Part shown: positions 1 through 10,890 of the stretch, piece after piece
How positions within the stretch are numbered: the stretch's first letter is position 1
How the letters are laid out: each line of letters opens with the position of its first letter
Notes under the pieces: generated by a model
Seen by the model: only the letters and a program-made list of their open reading frames with translations
Databases searched by the model: none
What the model was told of the DNA's origin: nothing
Translations under genes and position numbers: made by a program
NCBI GenBank assembly: GCA_947683425.1
Contig: CANTUQ010000119.1
Span: 5,853,001 to 5,917,000 of the forward strand
Source: Excoecaria cochinchinensis
Lineage: Eukaryota > Streptophyta > Magnoliopsida > Malpighiales > Euphorbiaceae
Length of the DNA: 64,000 bases
Direction: 5' to 3'

Positions 1-540
1 ATGTCCTAAGACTCCCTAAAGATTCTTGCCAACAACTTCAGCAACCTCAAAAAAAAAAAAAAAAAAACAAAACAAAAAAAAGAGAGCCGTTAGAGTGAAA
101 ACCGTAACTGGCGCTCTAAGCAAAAACTAGGCAAAAGGATAGGGTGAAAACCTGAAAACAGGCAGTCTGTCCTTCAAAAAAAGAAGAAAGAGAAAAGCCG
201 CTGGATTGGGTTGGGTCCATTCCAGGCAAAAAAATAAGGCACAGGGTTATGTGAAAATCCACAAAGGACGCATCTCCCACTAAGAAAAGCTAGTGTGAAA
301 ATCCACAAGGGACGCACTACCTTCAAATAATGACTACAGGTACTAGGTGAGAATCTCACAATCCCAAAGGGCATGAAATTCAAAAGCAGCTCAAAAGGCA
401 TCAATTATATCGCAAATCGCAGCTAGCCCGGCTATCATCTTCAAGTTCACACAGATGAATTTTTATCCTGCATTCCTGCATTACTCATACATTTCACTTG
501 CATGCTCACCATTTTTGCATAGTTTAGTTTCCTTATTTTG

Positions 541-1499
541 CAGAAAACTGAAGACTTCTCAGGGAGCAGAAAACCGAAGACTTCTCAGGGAGCAGAAAAT
601 CAAAGACTTCTCAGGAAGCAGAAAACCAAAGACTTCTCAGGGAGCAGAAAACCGAAGACTTCTCAGGGAGCAGAAAATCGAAGACTTCTCAGGGAGCAGA
701 AAACCGAAGACTTCTCAGGGAGCAGAAAATCAAAGACTTCTCAGGGAGCAGAAAACCGAAGACTTCTCAGGGAGCAGAAAATCGAAGACTTCTCAGGGAG
801 CAGAAAACCGAAGACTTCTCAGGGAGCAAAAAATCAAAGACTTCTCAGGGAGCAGAAAATCGAAGACTTCTCAGGGAGCAGCAAACCGAAGACTTCTCAG
901 GGAGCAGAAAACCGAAGACTTCTCAGGGAGCAGAAAATCGAAGACTTCTCAGGGAGCAGAAAATCAAAGACTTCTCAGGGAGCAGCAAACTGAAGACTTC
1001 TCAGGGAGCAGCAAACCGAAGACTTCTCAGGGAGCAGAAAATCGAAGACTTCTCAGGGAGCAGCAAACTGAAGACCTCTCAGGGGGCAAACGAGCAGAAA
1101 ATCAAAGACTTCTCAGGGAGCAGAAAATCGAAGACTTCTCAGGGAGCAGCAAACCGAAGACTTCTCAGGGAGCAGAAAACCGAAGACTTCTCAGGGAGCA
1201 GAAAATCAAAGACTTCTCAGGGAGCAGCAAACCGAAGACTTCTCAGGGAGCAGCAAACCGAAGACTTCTCAGGGAGCAGAAAATCGAAGACTTCTCAGGG
1301 AGCAGCAAACTGAAGACCTCTCAGGGGGCAAACGAGCAGAAAATCGAAGACTTCTCAGGGAGCAGCATATCGAAGACCTCTCAGGGGGCAAACAATCAAT
1401 GAACCGAAGACCTCTCAGGGGGCAAACAATCAATGAACTGAATACCTCTCAGGGGGCAAATGGCAAAGAACTGAAGACCTCTCAGGGGGAGCACAGTTC
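541..1499 (+). repeat. 26-bp tandem repeat array in Tat 3' spacer
   Basis: More than 30 head-to-tail units of about 26 bp, each with the core GACTTCTCAGGGAGCAG followed by AAAACCGAA, AAAATCAAA, AAAATCGAA or CAAACCGAA. From about 1072 the units change to GACCTCTCAGGGGGCAAA with longer spacers, so the array has a younger left part and a divergent right part. The period is not a multiple of three and the unit lacks stops in all three + frames, which produces long spurious ORFs reading a 26-residue cycle. Arrays between pol and the 3' LTR are usual in the Tat lineage. Confidence 0.95.
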
Positions 1500-1512
1500 C
1501 AAAATTCACAGC

Positions 1513-1632
1513 GGTTAGCACGATGGCGGCACAACCCACAAGAGGTTAGCACGACCACGGCACTACCAATTCACATAGGTTAGCACGATGGCGGCACTAC
1601 CCACAAGAGGTTAGCACGACCACGGCATTACC
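1513..1632 (+). repeat. Short dimeric tandem repeat
   Basis: GGTTAGCACGA recurs at 1513, 1544, 1578 and 1609, alternately followed by TGGCGGCAC and CCACGGCA. This gives two copies of a roughly 65-bp dimer just downstream of the 26-bp array. No coding sense is apparent. Confidence 0.85.
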
Positions 1633-1767
1633 TGTTACAACCAAAAGACAGCAACAACTATCATCATAACTCCATCAAGCGGAAAGACGGCCGACTCAGG
1701 TACGCGTCTCTTTCCTTTTCTTCTTTGAGTTTAGGCTCACCTAGACACTAGTGTACTAGATTCCCCT

Positions 1768-1781
1768 AAACTGGGGGCAAC
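1768..1781 (+). promoter_or_regulatory. Polypurine tract of Tat-3
   Basis: AAACTGGGGGCAAC lies directly before the LTR start TGTAGACACC. This is the expected plus-strand primer site. The same motif sits in inverted orientation at 55361-55380 beside the Tat-2 LTR. Confidence 0.85.
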
Positions 1782-2037
1782 TGTAGACACCGGGTCCTGA
1801 GTCAGCCTAGATCGAAGTTACCCAATGATGATAATTGCCTTCACAGGCTTAAAAGGTTAAAGGTGATGATTTTCTCGTCAAATTTGCATTTTAGAGTGAA
1901 AATTAGAAAATAATAAAAAAAAAGATTTAAAAAATAAATTTTGAAAAATGGGGACTTAAAATTATGGTGTTTTTAGTCAATTTAAAATTTAAAAAAATAG
2001 AAAAAAAAAATAAAAAAATAAAAAAAATTTTTCGGAC

Positions 2038-2255
2038 CAGCGCGCTGGGCGCGATTTAGCGACGCGCGGCGTCGCCAATGCTGCGCGTCGCTAAAAAGCG
2101 ACGCGCAGCGTTGCGCGCTGCGCGCCGCACCGCTCGCCTCTTCGCGCGATTCCCGCGCGAAGCTCGGGCGGGAATCGCGCGCCTCGCCGCGTGAGTGCCC
2201 GTCGCTCTATAGCGACGGGCGGTGTCCTCTGTGGCGACGGCCTCCTGGCCGTCGG
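2038..2255 (+). repeat. GC-rich palindromic block in U3
   Basis: An island of overlapping short inverted repeats inside a very AT-rich LTR. Examples are AGCGACGCGC with GCGCGTCGCT, GCGTCGCTAAAAAGCGACGC, TTCGCGCG with CGCGCGAA, and CCCGTCGCTATAGCGACGGGC with a four-base interruption. It ends about 230 bp upstream of the TATA box. It corresponds in position to the hairpin arrays in the other Tat and Athila LTRs. Confidence 0.85.
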
Positions 2256-2481
2256 TACAGGGTCTGATACCCTTTTCCTCTTTTTCAGCCTTTTTTCCGA
2301 TTTTTTCACCCAAAAATCCGTTTTTTATCCCATTTTTTTGGGGTTTTTGACTTCAAATTAAATTCTAAAATATTTTTTTAGGTAATTAAATAATAAAACT
2401 TGATTTTATCATTAAAAATAAAATAATTTTGGGTTAAAATAGGTTTTTTCCTTAATTAAATTAGGGCAACCTATTTTATCC

Positions 2482-2490
2482 TATAAATAG
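2482..2490 (+). promoter_or_regulatory. TATA box of Tat-3 LTR
   Basis: TATAAATAG is followed about 30 bp later by a CT-rich leader (CTCTCTTCTCCTCTCC), typical of plant transcription starts. It is placed correctly between U3 and the leader. Confidence 0.7.
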
Positions 2491-3150
2491 TTTATGATGA
2501 AATCAAAGTAGCCTCTCTTCTCCTCTCCTCTCCACATTTTTTAGACCTAAAAATTCCAGATTTCTTCTTCTTCTTCCACCAAAAATTCCAGATTTTTTCC
2601 CCAACCAAAAATCAAAAAGAAAATCAATTGTTTCATTCTTTTTTCAACATAATTTCTTCTAAACATATTTTTTAGAGGAAGTTTTGTTGTTTGATTTAAT
2701 TTTTGAGACAAATAGAATAATTATTTGTTCTCAAAATTGTTTTTCTTCTTTTATTTTGGGTTCAATAAAACTTTTTTTTCATTGATTTTGTTTTGAATCT
2801 CTTTTTGATAAAAAATTGATTTTGAGACAAATAAAATAATTGTTTGTCATCAAAATCTAATTTTTTATTTGATAAAACTTCAATCATTTTTTTTGTTATT
2901 AACAAAGTGATTGATTGTTCTTGAAATCATTTTTCTTTATTTTAATCAATAAAAGCTTTTCTGTTTTTGATCAAAATCATTTCTTTAGGCAAAGGTATCA
3001 ATTCTTTGTTCTTAAAGAATTTTTGATCATTTTTTTTATGTTCCTTGGAATAAAATTCCAACATTTTCATAATATTTCACTCTAATATTGTGAATCATCA
3101 AACAAAGAAATCAATCATCACTTTTCCTTCATCAAATCCAATATTCTGAG

Positions 3151-3160
3151 GGTAAATATT
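3151..3160 (+). other. Conserved LTR splice donor (Tat)
   Basis: GAGG/GTAAATATTC occurs here. Near-identical sites lie on the - strand at 12338 (GATG/GTAAATATTC) in Tat-1 and at 54628 (GAGG/GTAAATATT) in Tat-2, each downstream of the TATA box. Conservation in three divergent LTRs supports a leader splice donor. The acceptor has not been located. Confidence 0.5.
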
Positions 3161-4678
3161 CTTGGCTCCATTTCAATTTCTATTTTATTTCATTTTATTT
3201 ATTCATGTATATTTTATTGTTTTTATTGATTTATTTATTGTTTTAATTTATTCATTTGTTGTATTGATTTTATATTGGTTCCATTTAATTTGTTTATACA
3301 TGATATGATTTTTATTCACATAAATATTGATTGTTTATTAATTTTTAACATGTAATTAATTTCTTTCACTTTAATTCATCATTATTTTTAACATGTAATT
3401 AATAAATTCATTTTAATTGATCTTTTTGCCATGTAAATGGTTTATATCATTTGTAAACATATTTAATTAATCATATTGTTTATTTAATTGTTTTCATCAT
3501 TCTTTAATTGTTTTAATCTATTATTCTTTTCTTTATCATTTTATATATTCTTTGATTCGTTTATCTTCATCATTTTTCATCATGTTCATATTTTTACATA
3601 TATTAATTAAGCAACATGTCATATTTTATTTTATTCACATCATTTAATCATTTGTCATACATAATGCATGTTTCTCATTTTATTTTGGTTTGTTAATATT
3701 TTTGATTCCATTATCATTCTTTTCATATCATCTTATTTTATTTTAATTTGTTATTCATTATTTTGCATGTTTAATTGATTTAATTGATTTAATCACTAAC
3801 ATTGTTTTATTTGTATTTATTTTTATGTCTAAACTCCTTTTTTTCGCTTGGGCGTTTTTGCGAGCACATCGGGAGGTCCAAAAAGGCTCGTTTGGTTTAT
3901 TTATTTTCTTTATTTGTAATATTTTATTTAATTTTGCCATATAATTTTCTTGTAAAATTATTTATTTAGGCTCGCTAGAAAGAAAATCACAAAAACATTT
4001 CTATTAATTAACTTGACATTTTTTCTAAATAAAAGGGGACCAATGTCCTAGTTTTTCATACCCAAATAAATCATCACATCAAAATTGTTTCATAATAAAT
4101 ATGCATGCGAGGACCAATGTTCTCACTATTAATGAATAACCCGTTTTATGCATGTATTTCACTTTTATAAATGGGAGTTGTATTCCGCTCCTAGTGTTAT
4201 TGTAATTTATTTTGAATGCTTTATTTTGGATTTTGCTTACATTTACCGCTTTTGATATGAATGATTGCGCCTTTAAATTAAAATTGCATTGTGTGGAAAG
4301 TTGATGAAACAATGAATTCAAAACTTAATTATAATATTAATCAAGGTACGAATAAATGAGAAGTCCCGAACCCTGCTCTGGTCTTTGGGCTCAAGAGGCT
4401 AGAGGTTATCCTCCAAGACACCTTTTGTGTCACGAGACTTAGACGTTAATCCTAGGCCTCATGGCCCAATATGGATAAAATGCGCAAGTCTTAGGCTCTC
4501 CGAGGCGAGAGAAACTTTCCCAATGTTCTATTGGGTGGCGACTCCATGAAACCTCCTTGTTGCCCAACATAGACGCACTTGCGATTTATCGCAAGCTGTT
4601 GACGGACCCACAAATGCCCCGATCGCCCACGTGCGGGCGGTCGAGCGGGCGGCCGCGGGGATCCGGCGCGCGTCACAC

Positions 4679-5611
4679 TTCTTCATCCCAAAAGTCTCTC
4701 ACTGGCTTGACCATACCTATCTCCCAGTCATATACATCGTTGAAAAGCTCAAAGCCCGGTACTATTCTACCTCCAGCCCACTGAGGCTCAGCTTCCCCAG
4801 CATAGGCACAAACTGATGATGCTGGCACAAAGCTCTCTCTGATGTGAGGGATTTTCTGCATCGTCTTCTTCTTACTATGCTCTCCTTTGTACCCCAAGCC
4901 CTTTCGATCTTTCTGGCCCCGAGTGGTAATAGTAGACTGCAGCCCTTGTGAGTTTTTACCCAGACCAGCCCCAGGAAGGTAATGCATTTTCCTCATCATG
5001 CTCACCACTGGAGGACTATCCCCTGAACCTGATTCTTCTCCTACTATCGACACATGGAAGCCACTAAACGGTTGATTGGCAATCCCTAGAGCTGACACTT
5101 GATTTTCCCTGGCCGCCTTAATGGTTATCACTTCCCCTTCATGTGGGATCTTTATCATCTGGTGTAGCGTGGATGGTACCCCTCCTAGCTTATGGAACCA
5201 GGGTCTCTCGAGCAGAGCTGAGAAGTTGGTCGGAATAGGTAGGACCACAAATTCTGCTTCCGTTTTAATGGGTCCAGTTTTGACCAGGGCTTTAAATGTC
5301 CCCGAGGCTTGTCTTCTGGAATTATCATAAGCCGTGATTGTTAAGTCCGACTTGCTAAGCATACCCTCATCTAGTCCGTAAGCCTGAAACGCGACCAAAG
5401 GGAATACATTTATAGATGACCCATCATCCACCATAATGCACGCAGTATGCTTATCATTAACCTGCGCCTTAATGTAGAATGGTCGATTATGATTACGGCC
5501 CTCAACTGGTAAGTCGGCATCGGAATATACTAACCTTTCCTCGGACCCTCCTTTTACAAGATCCAGCAACTTTGACGGAGATATAGTAGTAGCCACAGTT
5601 GACTCAGTCAA
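4679..5611 (-). pseudogene. Tat-1 protease domain with G-patch-like segment, truncated
   Basis: An open frame of about 312 codons containing an aspartic protease motif MVDDGSSINVFPL (about residues 80-92) and the downstream FVVLPIPTNFSALLERPW strand typical of Tat/Ogre proteases. Beyond it, near residues 205-245, lies a Gly-rich segment (LPGAGLGKNSQGL...KGLGYKG) resembling the G-patch that follows the protease in this lineage. The frame reads into the Tat-3 LTR and stops at once (GTG TGA), so RT, RNase H and integrase are lost. The protease would process Gag-Pol inside virus-like particles. The PR motif is intact here, but the upstream frame is broken. Confidence 0.8.
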
Positions 5612-6240
5612 GGCCTCTACTAGCTTTTATCTGTGAGAGGGGGACTGCCTCAACAGATCCCATATGGATATCTGAGCCGTGGTCTTTTTCAACTGTCTGA
5701 TAATCTGATTATCTTCCGTTTCCTTCTCTACTGGGCTTGCACTGGCTCTTGCGATTTTTCTATTTTGGGGACCACTCTACCACTTTTTGTGACAGCCCCT
5801 ACTTTTCTGCTTTCCTCATCTGACTCCCACAGATCCACAGACGTTTGGCCTTCTTCCTCACTCTCTTCGCTACTTTCACTAGTAGACCAGCAATCTACTG
5901 CCGCTACAGACATCCCTTTATTACTAATCTCAGGGCGAGTGATAGCAACATACTTGTTCCCGTACAAGTCCTGTAACACGTACCATTCTGGTAAGTTTGA
6001 CCCGATCATAAAAACAGGTGGCGAAACCGCATTGTAGTTAGGCTTCTTCTTTCCTTCCCTTCGCTCAGGGTCAGTGATCTATTTACTGTCAATCAAATCT
6101 TGGATCTTATGTCTCAGCGTCATATAATCATCCGTTAAATGCCCGGTATGCAGATGAAAAGCACATAATTCATGTTCTTTGTGTTTCGGCTGACCTTGGC
6201 TCCTAGTTGGTCTGGGTGGCATTGGTTGGAGCTTTCCTTC
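5612..6240 (-). pseudogene. Tat-1 gag 3' part / gag-pro linker, degenerate
   Basis: This is gag resuming after solo LTR A. It contains a Tat-type zinc-binding motif of the form C-x2-H-x4-GH-x4-D-(Y) near 6100-6180, with the last Cys replaced by Tyr. An acidic Ser/Glu-rich linker (5728-6009, with an ESSEESEEEG run) leads towards the protease. Several in-frame stops occur (around 6080, 5727 and 5640). It is not functional as it stands. Confidence 0.7.
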
Positions 6241-7490
6241 TGTAACAACCCAAAAAGGGCCTGGTCGGAATCTGTGTGTTAAGTCGATTTAGTAAGGGTA
6301 TTTTCGTAATTTAAGCAAGAGAAAAATTTGGATAATAAGGAATTAGATGTTAATTAATTAAGTAATAAGTTTAGGGAAGGGAATGATATAGTGTGCTTAT
6401 AGTGTATGGGAGTAGGGTATAAGTGAACTAAGGGATTTCATTGTGTGGTTTTGGTGCATGGTGCCTTGGATGATAAGTGGGTTATGAGGAATAATATGGT
6501 GTGAGTTGAGTTTGGTGCATTGGAAGATATTTGTGTAGGAGAAGTTAGTGTGTGTGTAGTGTATGGTGCCTTAAGTGGTTAAGTGAAAGTGGGAAGGCTT
6601 GATTTGCTAAGATGGTGACAAGTGGCAAGGGGTTGGTGAGCATTAAATGAAAAGTAAGAGAGAGGTGAGGAGGGAAAAGTGGGAAGAAGCTTCCCGTGGA
6701 AGCTAGCTCTCTCATTCTCTCTTTTCTTCTTCTTTCCCCGTCCTCTCTCCCTCTCTTTCTTCCATTTTTCTGCTCTCATCTCCTTTCCTCTTGTGTTTTT
6801 TTGAGCTTTGAGTGGGAATCTTGAGCTTTGAGTTGGGGTTTGAAGGTAAGTGGTCTAAAGTTCTTTGGTTTTTCGGTTCTTCTCTTCTCCTACTTCTTTT
6901 CTGATTTCGATTGTGGTATTTTGGGTTTGATTTAAGTGAGTTTTGATTGGGTTTGTGCAAGAATCGGAAGCTAGAAGAAAGAGCAAGGGAAAAGAGAAAG
7001 CGGACTCGTGAGGGCCTCGGTTTGAAGCTACCATTTCAAGGTCTAGGAGCTGCATTTTTTAGTGTGTGCATGTGTTTGGGAGTTTGATTTGATAGTGTTT
7101 GTGAGCTGTGTTTATGGATTACGTTTTTCCCCTAATTCCTCCTTGGATCGATTCTATTTTGTGAATGCATGTCACTGTAACCTTGAGTGTTTTGTTGGAT
7201 GAATGCATGTGTAAATTAAGTAGTGATTTATAGTGAAATGTTAGTGATTTAGTGAAGATAGCATGTGTGGTTGGAACATGAATATGTTATGTAATGAATT
7301 TTGAGTTTAGTTGTGAGTGAATCTATGATGAATTGATGTTTAATTATTGTGTAAAATGTGTTTATGTGGCTTGAGAATGATACGGTAATGTGCAGGAGGC
7401 TTGAGGTAAGTGTTTGTATGTGTTGTTTGCATGTATGAAGGATTGTGTGTGAGAAGAGTAGGAAAAGTGCAGATTTTGGGCGAATCTGGG

Positions 7491-7805
7491 CTCTGTCGCG
7501 ATCGCGACAGAATGCGGATTTAGTCCTTTGTTCTTGAAAAGTGCTCTGTCGCGATCGCGACATTGTCGTGACCGCGACAGAGAGCTATGGAGCCGAGCCC
7601 TCCACGCGAGCATGCTGCCGAGCGTGCGTGCGAGGAGGAAGGAACTGGTCTCTATCGCGATCGCGATGTTGTCGCGATCGCGACAGAGCTCGGTTGTGCG
7701 AATCTGCCTAGCGTGCTTCTTCGCGAGCGGGCCTTCTGGCGCCAGCTCGCGAGGAGGTGCCCCGTACTCTGTCACGAGCGCGACACTGTCGCGATCGCGA
7801 CAGAG
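7491..7805. repeat. CpG-rich inverted-repeat array (GTCGCGATCGCGAC type)
   Basis: Four hairpin units at about 7493, 7543, 7653 and 7766. The first is the perfect 18-bp palindrome CTGTCGCGATCGCGACAG. The others are double palindromes of roughly 40 bp that begin CTCTGTCGCG or CTCTATCGCG and end CGCGACAGAG. The spacers are unrelated to each other. Confidence 0.95.
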
Positions 7806-8746
7806 GCCCTTCCTGGTTGCCCTGTTTTTCGAATGCGTTTCTTTTGTTCCACTTTGCACGGTTTCTCACTATTGCATGAAATATGTTTCTGCTTATGACA
7901 CGTGATATCATTGTACTAGTGTCTTAGTTATGAACTTATTTGATGTTAGAGTCTTGAGTTGAACCTTATTTTGATTGTGTATTTGTCGTGTGAGTGAATG
8001 AGTATTGTCGAGTCTGAAGTGTCAAGGTATTGGATAATTAAGCATGCTTAAGAAGGGGTTTGTGAGTGCAGCTGCCCGTGTCTGCCCCATTTGGGCGAAG
8101 CGGTCGACCTCCGAGATGGTCATCTTCTGTGTAGTGATAAACTGTTTTGAGACTCCGGTCTCCCGCGCTACCTTCGGGTATTAAAACTATTTTTGAGGCT
8201 TCGGTCTCCCGTGCCGTGTTCCTGTATCCTCCACCATTGAATTCAGGCTATTGTGTTAAGTGTCTAGTATGTGATTAGCGAAGTGTTCTAATTATTGCAT
8301 GACTCTGATTATGTTCATTGCTTCATGTTTTATGTTTCAGTGTTGATATACCAATGATGCCTTCTGAGCTGTGTATATATTTCTATCCTCTGATGTATAG
8401 TGAATTATGTACGATAATATTTATTATCTTGCATAGTGCTCTGTTATGTTTGTTCCTCCCCACTAAGCGTTATCGCTTAGCACGGGTTCTTGTCCCGTGT
8501 AGGTGATAGGATTTTGGGTGATTGCTCGTGTTACGCATCTGCTGGTCGTCCACATAGGAGTAGAGTTATTTTTGTTATCTCCTCCTGTAATTCTTTTTGT
8601 ATGTAATATTTTTGTATCGTGGCTTATGTAACTATTTGTAAAGGAATGATGTAATCTTTTGGGATTGTATTTAACTCTATATTTGATTATATGAGAATCA
8701 TGTTCAGCTTTTATTATTATTCTTAGTGAATGCTTCCGCTTAGCGC

Positions 8747-8778
8747 ATGTATGTATGTATGTATGTATGTATGTATGT
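8747..8778 (+). repeat. ATGT microsatellite
   Basis: About eight ATGT units near the 3' end of solo LTR A, between the U5 hairpins and the LTR terminus. Confidence 0.95.
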
Positions 8779-8846
8779 TGTGAGTGAGCGTCGGGTAGCG
8801 CGCCCACCGGCGCCCTTCCAACGGGGGCGGCGGCGGGGGTGTTACA

Positions 8847-10072
8847 CCTTCCTTCATCAACCATTTCAAAGCCCATGACAATGGCCGGCCCAAATTCGAG
8901 AAACGCCTCTGACTCATCCCAGTCACCGATACTTCTACTGTCTTCCCGCTTTTGTTGCTGCTGCTGGAGCCTACAGGCTTGCTAGCCCCTGGGTTGCTAT
9001 AGCCTTTCTTAACATAATTCTCACTATTAGCCCTCTTTGCGAGATGTTCTCCCTCAGCTTCCATAGCAATATCTTTTAAAGACTCCCAATTTTGGAAGCC
9101 TTTCATCTTCAGTCCCTCTCTCAGATAAGGGCTAGCATTTCGGATAAACAGTCAAATCTGGTCCGGGGTATTCGGCTTTCGCTTCATTTCCATTACTCTA
9201 TTTCTCCAAAGGGTGAGGTACTCATGAAAAGATTCTCCCGCCTTTTACTGCAAAAGCTCCAAGTCCTTCAGAGTTATCTCCATCCTAGTACTGCAATCGT
9301 ACTGTCTAAAAAATTCTTCGGTTAACAACTACCAGTTTCCTTTTGTCCTTCGGTCAAAATTGTGATACCAGTCCACCGCTGGGCCAGTTAAACTCAGGCA
9401 AAAGTACTCAGCTTTTTGCCTCTTCGTCAGGGTGGTGCCCTTCATTACCAGAGAATATTGCTTTATATGAGCAGTGGGGTCTGAAGTACTGTCAAACTTA
9501 GAAATGTCGGGCATCTTGAAATTCTTGGGTACCAAGTCGTCACTATCCAGTTCTCTATCCTCGGGATTCATTCCTCCCCCCATCTTTAGCATTTTTGACA
9601 TGGCTTCGAACTTTTCTTCCATCTTTTTCCACACTTCGTCTTCCACCCTAGGTGATTTTCCCTTGGCTACAGTCGGCTCTTCTGTCTCATCCCATGGGTC
9701 AACCTCAGATCCAGGGCCCTCTTTATGGTCAACCGGGGCTGGGGCTCTCGGCTCTACTACCGGTGGATCAACTACTACTAAGGGCTTCGGTCTATTCTCC
9801 TCTTTTTCTTCCTGCCCTGCAGTTGAGGCACTAGCCTGTTGTCCTGCTCGAGGCGCCAAAGTGGCAGTAAGATTTCCCATTATGGCTATCATTCGGGCCT
9901 CGAATTCCTCGATTCTCTTTCCCACTTCCTCGATAATCATTGCCTTGGTGGTATCGGTTCCTTTTGGTGAGTTTGACATCTTTGAAGTGGTGTGGTTTGC
10001 CTCTAAACAAGATTCTGAGAAACTCCCCTCTTCTGACAGCTCAAACTCTGGGTTCCTGATCAATCTACCCAT
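8847..10072 (-). pseudogene. Tat-1 gag, 5' part, degenerate
   Basis: The N-terminal frame runs from an ATG at 10072 for about 247 codons. It has a Glu/Lys-rich coiled segment and then the capsid-type core (KMPDISKFDSTSDPTAHIKQ, near residue 195, then AVDWYHNF) that marks plant gypsy Gag. It stops around 9329 and continues in the same sense through several stops, with recognisable text near 9106-8860 (KGFQNWESLKDIAMEAEGE). Solo LTR A then interrupts it. Gag would form the particle shell and bind RNA. This copy cannot make full-length Gag. Confidence 0.8.
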
Positions 10073-10870
10073 CGGTCCTCTTGTCCACCTAAGAAGATCT
10101 ATGATGGCTGCACAGATAAAGAGTTAGAATGATGCATGGATGCGATGGAATGCATGCTCGTGATATGCAACATCCACATAACACATATAAGCAAATAGGT
10201 CACCTCCACATTTATCACTCCCACACACGTGGTCACAGTCTCTTTCCTGGGCGGGATTAGCCCATGGGTCAATGGGGGACCCAATGGGCGCGCATAATGC
10301 ATGGCAAAAAATCTGGCAGCATATCACTCCCCAACTAATGCACAAGCGCATGGGTGATGATCATTACATATTTAGATGGTCCGAACATATTGACAGGGCC
10401 CTACCGGGGCGTGAAAGCCTTTGGCTAGGTAACCAAACAAAACATTTGGACATTACCAATATGTGATGATCCAAACAACAAGCACATAATTATGGTTCAT
10501 ATTATCTAGGGGAAGTATCTACGGCCACTACATGAGCTTTGGTCACGGGTTGTGTTACTTTAGGGTTATCCAAGCATGGTCCCTGCCTATGGGTCTAGCT
10601 CATCATGAGCATAACGACCGATCGGGTCACCATTTGATATACCATGATGGTACAAGGCCTAGGCTGGTGATTATCCTTAACACTTCCCTACATTGAGTGA
10701 ACGTAGGGTCGTGCTTCGGGAAGGCACTGGGGTTTAAGAAGGGACCAAACTAACGTATTCTAAGGTTCTAATGGGATGTAAATGCAATTTTGAAAGAAAG
10801 AGAATTTATAAACTAAAACTTTAAAGTGTAAATGTTAGTCAAGGTATTTTCAAATTGAAGTCTCAAACCA
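10073..10870 (-). other. Tat-1 untranslated leader
   Basis: About 800 bp between PBS and gag with no sustained ORF and no clear repeat. In Tat elements this interval holds the packaging and 5' untranslated region. Nothing more specific is seen. Confidence 0.6.
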
Positions 10871-10890
10871 GTCCCCAGTGGAGTCGCCAC
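10871..10890 (-). promoter_or_regulatory. Primer binding site of Tat-1
   Basis: On the - strand the LTR end GCGCATCACA is followed directly by GTGGCGACTCCACTGGGGAC. A TGGCGACTCC...GGGGA primer site is characteristic of Tat/Ogre elements, where it is described as complementary to a tRNA-Arg 3' end. The tRNA assignment is from family knowledge, not tested here. Confidence 0.8.

Larger units (their letters stand above)
1..4677 (+). mobile_element. Tat/Ogre-type LTR retrotransposon, 3' part (Tat-3)
   Basis: The segment holds the post-pol spacer, a tandem repeat array, a polypurine tract and a complete 3' LTR of a + strand Ty3/gypsy element whose gag-pol lies off the left edge. Positions 80-320 contain repeated GTGAAAA-type phrases. 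They match, in reverse complement, the spacer just after the integrase of the right-hand Tat element (62460-62640), so the integrase should end just before base 1. The LTR end at 4677 abuts the protease reading frame of a - strand Tat element, so Tat-3 inserted into that frame. The target-site duplication cannot be tested because the 5' LTR is outside the window. Confidence 0.85.
1782..4677 (+). repeat. 3' LTR of Tat-3 (2.9 kb)
   Basis: The LTR starts TGTAGACACC after the polypurine tract and ends GCGCGTCACA, giving TG...CA ends. It contains a GC-rich palindromic block (2038-2255), a TATA box (2482), a pyrimidine-rich leader (2510-2560) and a splice-donor-like site (3151/3152). A long AT-rich stretch follows (2560-4320) in which no gene is seen. 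The last 350 bp are conserved, in reverse complement, with the U5 ends of the Tat LTRs at 10891-11300 and 53327-53700, including an internal GGTGGCGACTCCATG phrase that resembles the PBS. Confidence 0.9.
6241..8846 (+). mobile_element. Solo LTR A, Tekay-like (2.6 kb)
   Basis: It starts TGTAACAACC, ends GGGTGTTACA and is flanked by the exact 5-bp duplication CCTTC (6236-6240 and 8847-8851). No internal region is present, so it is a solo LTR left by LTR-LTR recombination inside Tat-1 gag. It carries the features common to this LTR group: a CT-rich leader (6715-6775), a GTAAGT donor at 6846, a purine-rich exon (6962-7040), a hairpin array (7491-7805), the palindrome TTAAGCATGCTTAA (8038-8051) and the double hairpin CTAAGCG/CGCTTAG plus CACGGG/CCCGTG (8463-8500). 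Confidence 0.95.

Noticed and set aside
455..1402. 315-codon ORF with a KTSQGAENRRLLREQK-type repeat, as a repetitive protein gene
   Set aside because: It is the translation of a noncoding 26-bp tandem array in the Tat 3' spacer. The same peptide cycle appears in another frame, and no conserved start or domain is present.
2056..2313. Arg/Ala-rich small protein on the - strand
   Set aside because: A product of the GC-rich palindromic block; no homologous frame in the other Tat LTRs.
7362..7911. Overlapping ORFs on both strands across 7362-7911 as genes
   Set aside because: They arise because the GTCGCGATCGCGAC palindromes lack stops in most frames. Similar open stretches occur at 33384-33821, 36364-36819 and 43094-43421 for the same reason.
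9474..10127. 217-codon + strand ORF opposite Tat-1 gag
   Set aside because: Antisense shadow of the gag frame with low-complexity Ser/Thr content; no homologous ORF in other elements here.
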